Shown piece after piece: positions 1 through 6,299 of a stretch of 6,768 nt of DNA. Source of the DNA: Pseudomonadota bacterium (GTDB taxonomy: Bacteria > Pseudomonadota > Alphaproteobacteria > Rhizobiales > Beijerinckiaceae); assembly GCA_023422485.1 (NCBI GenBank), contig JAGTAM010000673.1, forward strand, positions 1 through 6,768, read 5' to 3'. Every line of letters starts with the position of its first letter. Within the stretch, counting starts at the first letter, position 1. The translations under genes and the position numbers were made by a program. The notes under the pieces were generated by a model, which did not search any database, was not told where the DNA came from, and was given only the letters and a program-made list of their open reading frames with translations.

Positions 1-110
1 CCCCCTCAGCCTGAGGCGGCGCGAAGCGGCCTCGAAGGATCCTCCAGGCTCCGCGCGATCCGTGGAGGACCCTTCGAAGTCCCGCTACGCTCCGGCACCT
101 CTGGATGGGG
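1..110. repeat. Long imperfect inverted repeat (REP-like palindromic element)
   Basis: Positions 30-46 and 63-79 are inverted copies of each other at 15 of 17 positions, around a 16-nt loop (47-62). Read as minus-strand RNA, both mismatches become G-U wobbles, so the 17-bp stem is unbroken. After a 2-nt bulge (80-81) the pairing continues between 21-29 and 82-90 (8 of 9). Further out lies an odd palindrome, CCTCAG-C-CTGAGG (4-16), and CCCC/GGGG-type ends can pair weakly near 107-110 and 1-5. The element begins 44 bp past the adaptor stop. The layout resembles the dispersed palindromic repeats common between genes in Rhizobiales; that is from memory, not a search. There is no U-tract, so it is not a standard intrinsic terminator, but as RNA it could protect the 3' end of the pump transcript. 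The left boundary may lie outside the window. Confidence 0.7.
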
Positions 111-153
111 GACGCGTGGGAGACCCGAAAAGCCCAACATCGCGCGAAACCCT

Positions 154-1440
154 TTATCGCTGCGCGGCCTGCATCGGCTTGTCCGAATTCGGCGGTTGGG
201 GGGCGATGCGCCCGCCGTCCTTGAGGTCGGCCGGCGGGCTCAGCACGAGGCGCTCGCCGCCCGAGAGCCCCTTGTCGACCTCGACCAGAGTGCCCTTGTC
301 GCGGGCGATGTGGACCTCGGTCCAGGTGACACGATCGTCGGCGCCGGCCACCGCGACGCGGGTGCCGGACTGGTTGAATACCAGGGCCTCGGCCGGCACC
401 GCCACCGTGGTGCCGCCGATGCGCGGGATCGCCAGTGTCACGTAGACGTAGAGGCCCGGCCGCAGGGTGCGGTCGGGGTTCGGCACGTCGACCTGCGTCG
501 TGAGCGTGCGCGAGGCGGCGAGCAGCGCCACCGAACTGCGCTCGACCTCGCCGGAGAAGCTGCGGTCGGGCATCTGCGGCACCTTGATCCGGGCGGGGAT
601 GCCGGGCTGCACGCCGACCGCCGCGTTCTGGGGCACGTTGACCGAGATGCGCAGCACGTCGTCCCGGTCCATCGACAGCAGCGGCGTGCCGGAGCCCGCA
701 TCGGCCTGGACGAGGTCGCCGACATCGACGTTGCGGGTCGTCACCACCCCGTCGAAGGGCGCGGAGACGATCTCGAAACCGGTCAGCGCCTTCAGCCGCC
801 CCACGGTCGCCTGCTGCGCCTTGATGTTGGCCTGCGCCACCTTCACGTCGGCCTCCGCCGAGGCGAGGTTCGCCGTCTGCGAGAGCACGCCGGCCTGGGT
901 GTTGTCGGCGTTCTGCTTCGAGGCCCAGCCCTGGCCGGCGAGCGTCGAGGTGCGCGAGTTCGTGACCTGGGCGAGGTTCACGTTGGCACGCGCCTGATCG
1001 ACCATCGCCTTGGCCCGCAGGAGCTGCGCTTCGAGCTGGCCGAGCTGCGCTTCGGCCTGGGCGAGCTGCTGGTCGAGATCGGGGGCGGCGATGCGAAGGA
1101 GCACGTCGCCCTTCTTCACCCGCGAGCCGATGTCGACGTGCCGCTCGGCGATGTAGCCGGTGGCGCGGGCGTAGATCCGGGCGGTGGCGAAGGGCTCGGT
1201 CTGGCCCGGCAAGGTCAGCTCGATCGGCCCGTCGAGGCGCTTGGCCTCCTCGGTGCGCACTTTCGGCACGAAGTCCAACTGCTTGGCCCGCGTCGCCTCG
1301 GCCCGGGCCGCGCGCTGCCAATGGCCGTAGCCGCCGTAAGTCAGCAGGCCCAGCGCGATCAGCCCGGCCAGCACGAAGCCGCCCTTGCCCGGCGGCGGCG
1401 GGATTTTTGTGTCTTCGCGTGTCCGGCCGGGCTCGCTCAC
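154..1440 (-). CDS. RND efflux pump periplasmic adaptor (HlyD/AcrA family membrane fusion protein)
   Basis: This 428-aa protein should link the RND permease encoded just upstream to an outer-membrane channel across the periplasm. After a charged, Pro-rich N-terminus, residues about 20-38 form one hydrophobic anchor. No lipobox Cys is present, so it is membrane-anchored rather than a lipoprotein. Two biotinyl-lipoyl half-motifs follow (about 86-118, with ATGYI and VKKGDVLLRI; and 222-256, with IVSAPFDGVV and VGDLV). They flank an Ala/Gln-rich alpha-helical hairpin at about 119-218. A beta-barrel domain (about 262-335, ending RPGLYVYV) and a membrane-proximal domain (about 345-410, AVPAEALVF) complete the usual order. 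The start is GTG; an AAGGA ribosome site lies 7 nt upstream and the next Met is residue 146. No His- or Met-rich metal-binding stretch is visible, so drug or organic-solute export is likelier than metal export, but the substrate cannot be read from sequence. Confidence 0.95.
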   Translation of the reverse strand: MSEPGRTREDTKIPPPPGKGGFVLAGLIALGLLTYGGYGHWQRAARAEATRAKQLDFVPKVRTEEAKRLDGPIELTLPGQTEPFATARIYARATGYIAERHVDIGSRVKKGDVLLRIAAPDLDQQLAQAEAQLGQLEAQLLRAKAMVDQARANVNLAQVTNSRTSTLAGQGWASKQNADNTQAGVLSQTANLASAEADVKVAQANIKAQQATVGRLKALTGFEIVSAPFDGVVTTRNVDVGDLVQADAGSGTPLLSMDRDDVLRISVNVPQNAAVGVQPGIPARIKVPQMPDRSFSGEVERSSVALLAASRTLTTQVDVPNPDRTLRPGLYVYVTLAIPRIGGTTVAVPAEALVFNQSGTRVAVAGADDRVTWTEVHIARDKGTLVEVDKGLSGGERLVLSPPADLKDGGRIAPQPPNSDKPMQAAQR

Positions 1441-1455
1441 GGGAAGGTCCTTCGC
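1441..1455 (-). promoter_or_regulatory. Ribosome binding site of the adaptor gene within a small palindrome
   Basis: On the minus strand AAGGA (plus 1448-1452) lies 7 nt before the GTG start, and this supports GTG as the true start. The site sits inside the palindrome GAAGGACCTTC (plus 1443-1453), which could form a 4-bp stem over a 3-nt loop and partly hide the ribosome site. So short a hairpin is weak and may be chance. The permease stop is 31 bp from this start, with no room for a separate promoter of ordinary size, so both genes should share one mRNA. Confidence 0.5.
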
Positions 1456-1471
1456 ACGTTACGGACAGGCA

Positions 1472-4400
1472 TCAGACGTAATCCTCAAGCGGCTTGGCCT
1501 CGCCCCGCCGCAGCAGGCTGTAGAGGAACGGCACGAACAAGAGCGTCGAGGGCGTGCCGAGCGCGAGGCCGCCCATCACGGCACGCGCCAGTGCCGCGTT
1601 CTGCTCACCGCCCTCGCCGGTGCCGAGCGCCATCGGCACCAGCCCGAGGAACATCGCGCTCGCGGTCATCAAGACCGGCCGCAAACGCGTCTCGCCCGCG
1701 ACGATCGCCGCCTCGCGGGCCGAACAGCCCGTCGCCTCCCGGTGTTCCTTGGCGAAGGTGACGAGCAGGATCGAGTTGGCCGAGGCGATGCCCACCGACA
1801 TGATCGCCCCGAACAGCGAGGGGATCGAGAAGGTGGTGCCGGTGATGAACAGGCTCGCGACGATACCGCAGAAGGCGACGGGCAAGGCGGCCAGCACCAC
1901 GAAGGGGTCGCCCCAGCTCTGATAGTTCACCGCCATCAGGAGATAGACGGCGACGATCGCGATGCCGAGGCCGATCCCGAGCCGGAAGAAGGCGGCGCGC
2001 ATGTTCTCGATCTGCCCGCGCACCGTGATCTTGTCGGGCGCCGGCAGCGTCTTCTGCTCCTCGGCCACGATCCGGTCGATGTCGCGGGCGACCGAGCCCA
2101 GGTCGCGGTCCTGCACCGCGGCGTAGACGTTGAAGGTCGGCTGCGTGTTGACGTGATTGATCACCGTCTGCGTCGGCTGGCGGGTGATCGTGGCGATGCT
2201 CGACAGCAGCGTCAGCGCACCGGGGCCGTTGCCGGTGGCGCTGGCGCGGGCAAACAGCGGAGTGTTCTGCAGGGCGGTGAGCGAGGCGTTGCGGTATTCC
2301 GGCGTCTGGACCCAGAGCTGGTAGGGGATGCCGGTCTTCGGGTCGGTCCAGAAGTTCGGGTTCACCTGGAAGGAGCCCGACAGCGATACGTTGAGGCTTT
2401 GCGCCACCTGCTGCTGGGTCAGGCCGAGTTCGGCCGCGAGCCGCCGGTCGACATCGACGAAGAATTGCGGCGTGTCGACGATCTGGTGCAGGTGCACGTC
2501 GACGAGGCCGGGCGTCTCCTTCAGCCGCGCCTCGATCCGCCGGGCGGCCTCCAGATCCTTCACCGTGTTGCGGCCCGAGACCTGCACGTCGATCTGGGCG
2601 ATGACACCGAAATTGAGGATCTGGGTAATGATGTCCGAGGGCTGGAAGTAGACGATCATGTCGGGGAAGCGCTCGCGCAGGATCTCGCGCAGGCGGCGCT
2701 GGTACTCGACGATGGGTCCGTGCTCGTCCTTCAAATCGATCAGCATCTGCCCGTCGTTATAGGAGACGAACGAACCGTCGGAGAAGGCGAAGTTGTAGTT
2801 GTTGGAGGGCAAGCCGATGTTGTCGAGGATCTGGTCGATCTCGTCCTCCGGGATCACCTCGCGCACCACCTTCTCGACCGCCGCGAAGGTCTGCTCGGCG
2901 GTCTCGATGCGCATGCCGGGGCGGGTGCGCAGGTGGAGCGTCATCTGGCTCGACTCGACCTGCGGGAAGTAGTCCTGCCCGGTGAACACGAAGAGCCCGC
3001 CGGTGCCGGCAAACAGCACGCCGACGACGGTCACCGTCACGACGGGATGGCGCAGCACCGCGTGGAGCAGCCCGACATAGCCGCGGTGGAACCGGTCGAA
3101 CCGCGCCTCGAAACCGCGGCGGAAGGCGCCGGCCAGTCGGAAGACGGGGGAGAGCAGCCAGACGAGCGCCCGCTCGATCCGGCCGCGGCGCGGGGCGTCG
3201 CCCTCGCCGCCGTGGTGCTGGAGGTATTCGCGGGCCACCAGCACGTCGATCAGCACCGGCACCAGGGTGCGGGTGAGAAGGTAGGAGGTCAGCATCGCGA
3301 ACACGACCGCGAGCGCCTGCGGCGTGAACAGGTATTTCGGGGTGTCGGTGAGCGCGAAGACCGAGACGAAGGCGGCGCAGATCGACAGCGTCGAGATCAG
3401 CGCCGGCTTGGCGATGCCGGCGGCGCCCTCGACCACGGCGTTGCGGAACGGCTTGCCCTCCTCGAACAGGCGGTAGGTGTTCTCGATCGCCACCGTCACG
3501 TCGTCGACGAGGATGCCGACGGCGAGCGCCAGCCCGCCGAGCGTCATCACGTTGATGGTGTGGCCGAGCGCGGCGAGCAGCGCCAGCGAGGTCATCAGGC
3601 AGAGCGGGATCGAGACGAGCACGATCAGGGTCGAGCGCCACGAGCCGAGGAAGAGCAGGATGGTGAGACCCGTGAGGCAGGCGGCGATGACGGCCTCGTG
3701 CCACACGCCCTCGATCGCGTTCGAGACGAAGACCGACTGGTCGAAGAGCGGCTTGATCTCCATGCCCTCGGGGGCCGCCGCGCGGATGTCGGGGAGCGCC
3801 GCCTTGACGTTGTTGACGACGTCCAGCGTCGAGGCGGTGCCGTTCTTGAGCACCCGCATCAGCACCGAGGCCGCGCCGTCGGCCCGCACCACGTTGACCT
3901 GCGGCGGGCCGCCGTCGCGCACATAGGCCACGTCGCGCACCAGCACCGGCTGGCCGGCGACCACCTTGATCGGGATCTCGTTGAGCGCCGCGATCGCGTC
4001 CGGCGTCGCGTTCATCTGCACCGGGTATTGCTGCTCGCCGATCTTGGTCAGGCCCGAGGGGATCGTGAGGTTCTGCGAGGTGATCGCGTTGGTGACCTCC
4101 AAGGGCGTCATCCCGAGCGCCTGGAGCGCGTGCAGGTCGAGATCGACCATCACCTGCCGCGGCGCGCCGCCGAAGGGGGAGGGGAGCGTCGAGCCCGGCA
4201 CCTGGGTCAGGCGCTGGCGGATGCGGTACTGGGCGTAGTCGTAGACCTTGTTGAGACTGTCCTTGGTCGAGGTGAGCGCGAGCTGGATCACCGGCACCGA
4301 GGAGGCGGAGAAGCGCACGATGACCGGCGGCTGCACGCCGGGCGGCATCAGCGCGCGGATCGAGTTCGTGGAGGAGACGACCTGGGCGATGGCGAGATCG

Positions 4401-4705
4401 ATGCTGACGCTCGGGTCGAAATAGATCTTCATCACCGACGTGCCCTGGAGGCTGGTCGATTCCATCCGGGCGATATTGTTGACGTTGTTGGAGATTCCGA
4501 ACTCGGAATAGGTCGTGATCCGCTTCTCCATCTCCGGCGCGGACAGGCCCGTATAGGTCCAGACCACCACGACGACGGGGATGTCGACCGCCGGCAGCAC
4601 GTCCTTCGGTGTCACGACGATGGCGCTGACGCCGCCGAGCATCATCAGCACGGCGAGAACGTAGGTCGTGATGCGGAACTTGAGGGCGTACTGGACGAGT
4701 CCCAT
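1472..4705 (-). CDS. RND-family efflux transporter permease (AcrB-like, HAE type)
   Basis: This 1077-aa inner-membrane pump subunit should export hydrophobic or amphiphilic compounds in exchange for protons; AcrB-type proteins are usually about 1030-1050 aa. The first membrane helix is at about 13-33. The first periplasmic porter region (about 35-335) is followed by helices TM2-TM6 (about 338-490), a cytoplasmic linker rich in Arg and Gly (about 492-545), TM7 near 553-572, the second porter region (about 575-905) and TM8-TM12 (about 908-1066). TM4 carries the diagnostic GILVDD with Asp401-Asp402, matching AcrB Asp407-Asp408. RLRPVLMT at 1007-1014 supplies Arg1007 and Thr1014, matching AcrB Arg971 and Thr978. 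The position of AcrB Lys940 is Ala976 (SANSILLV). The ATG start has GGAG 4 nt upstream and leads straight into the expected GLVQYALKFRITTYV start. The permease-before-adaptor order and the PNFWTDPKTGIPY segment near 783-795 fit the large uncharacterised 'acriflavin resistance' branch. The substrate is unknown. Confidence 0.96.
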   Translation of the reverse strand: MGLVQYALKFRITTYVLAVLMMLGGVSAIVVTPKDVLPAVDIPVVVVVWTYTGLSAPEMEKRITTYSEFGISNNVNNIARMESTSLQGTSVMKIYFDPSVSIDLAIAQVVSSTNSIRALMPPGVQPPVIVRFSASSVPVIQLALTSTKDSLNKVYDYAQYRIRQRLTQVPGSTLPSPFGGAPRQVMVDLDLHALQALGMTPLEVTNAITSQNLTIPSGLTKIGEQQYPVQMNATPDAIAALNEIPIKVVAGQPVLVRDVAYVRDGGPPQVNVVRADGAASVLMRVLKNGTASTLDVVNNVKAALPDIRAAAPEGMEIKPLFDQSVFVSNAIEGVWHEAVIAACLTGLTILLFLGSWRSTLIVLVSIPLCLMTSLALLAALGHTINVMTLGGLALAVGILVDDVTVAIENTYRLFEEGKPFRNAVVEGAAGIAKPALISTLSICAAFVSVFALTDTPKYLFTPQALAVVFAMLTSYLLTRTLVPVLIDVLVAREYLQHHGGEGDAPRRGRIERALVWLLSPVFRLAGAFRRGFEARFDRFHRGYVGLLHAVLRHPVVTVTVVGVLFAGTGGLFVFTGQDYFPQVESSQMTLHLRTRPGMRIETAEQTFAAVEKVVREVIPEDEIDQILDNIGLPSNNYNFAFSDGSFVSYNDGQMLIDLKDEHGPIVEYQRRLREILRERFPDMIVYFQPSDIITQILNFGVIAQIDVQVSGRNTVKDLEAARRIEARLKETPGLVDVHLHQIVDTPQFFVDVDRRLAAELGLTQQQVAQSLNVSLSGSFQVNPNFWTDPKTGIPYQLWVQTPEYRNASLTALQNTPLFARASATGNGPGALTLLSSIATITRQPTQTVINHVNTQPTFNVYAAVQDRDLGSVARDIDRIVAEEQKTLPAPDKITVRGQIENMRAAFFRLGIGLGIAIVAVYLLMAVNYQSWGDPFVVLAALPVAFCGIVASLFITGTTFSIPSLFGAIMSVGIASANSILLVTFAKEHREATGCSAREAAIVAGETRLRPVLMTASAMFLGLVPMALGTGEGGEQNAALARAVMGGLALGTPSTLLFVPFLYSLLRRGEAKPLEDYV

Positions 4706-4922
4706 GGGTCTCCGGTCGATGTCCGGTAAGCCTGCCGGGGCCGCGGGCGGGGTCGGGCCGGCGGATACCGCACGGCCACTGTTTCTGTTCTATGTCCGAT
4801 TGCGTCTGAAAACACAGGCGTGCCGCGATGCCGCATCGCTGCCCGTCCCCAGGCGATCAAGCGGGCCTATCGGGCCGGCGGAGACTGTCGAATTCAAAAA
4901 TTAACCTTTGCAACGATGGCCG
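4706..4922 (-). promoter_or_regulatory. Intergenic region, probable promoter of the efflux operon
   Basis: This 217-bp gap separates the carrier stop from the permease start and is the only non-coding space upstream of the efflux genes, so their promoter probably lies here. It contains an AT-rich island at 4891-4908 (15 of 18 A/T), out of step with its surroundings, and a second mixed stretch at about 4780-4815 (minus strand TTTTCAGACGCAATCGGACA). No pair of -35 and -10 boxes matches a consensus well enough to place a start site. Near the gene, the minus strand has a direct repeat ACCGGA-CATCG-ACCGGA (plus 4711-4727) overlapping the ribosome site GGAG (plus 4710-4713). I see no U-tract hairpin ending the upstream carrier gene, and no convincing dyad operator. 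Confidence 0.4.
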
Positions 4923-6299
4923 TCAGCCCGATGGACGCGCGGCCGGCGCCGGGTCTGGCTCGTCCTCCACTCGTTCGCTCTCCCGCTGCGCCTGCCGCCG
5001 CGCCTGCGCCCGGCCGAGCCAGAGCGCGTTCAGGAGCCACGCGGCCGAGAGCGGCACCGCCACCACCGCCGCGGCGTGGCCGCCGAAGCCGAGGGCGGAG
5101 AGCCCGGTGTAGGACCACGCGCCGACCTGATCGCCGAGTCGGTAGACCACCGTGTCGATGAAGCTTTTGGCCTTGTAGCGGTCCTCGCGCGGCACCACCG
5201 TGAACAGCACCTCGCGCACCGGGCGGGCGATGGCGAAGTTGCCCGCGCGGCGCAGCACGTAGATCAAAACCACCGAGGCGACCGTCGGCGAAAGCGCCAG
5301 CGCCGCGAAACCGACGATGCTCGCCGCCGGCAGCAGCGCGAGCGTCACGCCGACGCCGAGCCAGCGCGTGATGCGGCCGGTCAGGAAAAGCTGCACGCCG
5401 AGCGTCAGCACGTTCACCGCGAGATCGACGCTGGCGAAGAAGGCGGTCTGCGCGCCGCGATTGGGAAAGTTGTTTTTGGCCACCGCCGCCTGCTCGAAAT
5501 ACAGGAAGGTCGCGGTGACCGAGAACAGGGCGAGAAACAGCGCGATGTTGAGGAGGTAGGGCGAGGTGACGGTGCGCCGGATGCCGGCCCACACGTCGCC
5601 GCCGATCACGTCGCCCGCGCGCGACGCCTCGGGCACCTCGTGCAGACGACCGATCAGGCGCGCGAGGCCCCGCATGGCGAAGACCGCCGCCTCCAGGAGC
5701 ACGGCGGCGGCGATGAGCAGCGCCCAGGTCGGCACGTCGCGGGCGAGCGTCGCCGTCACCGCCGAGCCGCAGATGGCGCCGAGCGTCGCGCCCGCGGCGA
5801 TGAAGCCGAACAGGCGCTTGCCTTGGCTCGTGGAGAACACGTCCACCACCGTGGCCCAGAAGATCGAGACCACGAACAGGTTGAAGATCGAGAGCCAGAC
5901 GAAGAAGGCCCGGCCGACCCAGAGGGCGGTGTCTCCCTCCGCCACGGCGATGAGGCCGGCGAAGATCAGGATGTTGAGGATGAAGAAGCGGTAGGTGAGG
6001 GGCACGAACCGCGCCCGCGGCAGACGCTTGACCAGCCACGCGAAGGGCAGGTTGAGCGCCAGCATGCCGATGAGCGTGGCCAGGAACAGCCAGGGCAGGT
6101 TTTCGAGCCCGCCCGCCACGCCCATCTGGTCGCGGATCGGGCGCAGCACGTAGTAGCTCGCCAGAAGCGCGAAGATGTAGGCCCAGGACCACGCCAGCGC
6201 CGGGCCCTCGCCCGGCCGCACATCGACGAGGCGGGCGAGACGGTTCGAAAGGGACGAGCCCGAAGAAGAGGCCGAAGAAGCGACTTGAGCCTCGCTCAA
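4923..6299 (-). CDS. ATP/ADP translocase-like (NTP/NTP exchange family) membrane carrier
   Basis: This 458-aa polytopic inner-membrane protein has about 11-12 hydrophobic segments between residues 34 and 428. They are followed by a charged cytoplasmic tail (about 429-458, RAQARRQAQRESERVEDEPD). Segments I recognise from the COG3202-like family are ASYYVLRPIRDQMG (47-60), FWATVVDVFSTSQGKRLFG (147-165), and ARPVREVLFTVVPREDRYKAK (358-378). The founding members are rickettsial and chlamydial nucleotide exchangers, but free-living proteobacterial members like this one mostly lack a tested substrate, so nucleotide transport is only a family-level guess. The start is TTG: it overlaps the upstream stop as TTGA, has GGGGTG 5 nt upstream (plus 6305-6310), and gives a Ser-rich leader before the conserved VRPGEGPALAW region. 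A GTG at residue 27 is a less likely alternative start. It is co-transcribed with the upstream oxidoreductase. Confidence 0.85.
   Translation of the reverse strand: MSEAQVASSASSSGSSLSNRLARLVDVRPGEGPALAWSWAYIFALLASYYVLRPIRDQMGVAGGLENLPWLFLATLIGMLALNLPFAWLVKRLPRARFVPLTYRFFILNILIFAGLIAVAEGDTALWVGRAFFVWLSIFNLFVVSIFWATVVDVFSTSQGKRLFGFIAAGATLGAICGSAVTATLARDVPTWALLIAAAVLLEAAVFAMRGLARLIGRLHEVPEASRAGDVIGGDVWAGIRRTVTSPYLLNIALFLALFSVTATFLYFEQAAVAKNNFPNRGAQTAFFASVDLAVNVLTLGVQLFLTGRITRWLGVGVTLALLPAASIVGFAALALSPTVASVVLIYVLRRAGNFAIARPVREVLFTVVPREDRYKAKSFIDTVVYRLGDQVGAWSYTGLSALGFGGHAAAVVAVPLSAAWLLNALWLGRAQARRQAQRESERVEDEPDPAPAARPSG

Noticed and set aside
1..110. Intrinsic transcription terminator
   Set aside because: The hairpin is long but imperfect, with a 16-nt loop and no T-run after the stem on the minus strand, so it fits a palindromic repeat better than a Rho-independent terminator.
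1000..1080. Short tandem repeat (repeated GAGCTG/GCGCTTC units)
   Set aside because: It encodes the Ala/Gln/Leu heptads of the adaptor's coiled-coil hairpin, so the DNA repetition follows from protein structure.
196..1761. Plus-strand open frame of 521 codons opposite the adaptor
   Set aside because: Antisense shadow running across two unrelated real genes; charged, repetitive composition and no family resemblance.
1385..4729. Plus-strand open frame of 1114 codons opposite the permease
   Set aside because: It is in exact antisense codon register with a clear RND permease and its translation is rich in Arg, His, Asp and Gly with no recognisable domain. It arises from the lack of TTA/CTA/TCA codons in the real gene.
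4867..4880. Possible operator dyad GGCCCGATAGGCCC (minus strand)
   Set aside because: The two halves are mainly a direct GGCCC repeat; the inverted pairing is only 4 bp of GGCC, expected often in such GC-rich DNA.
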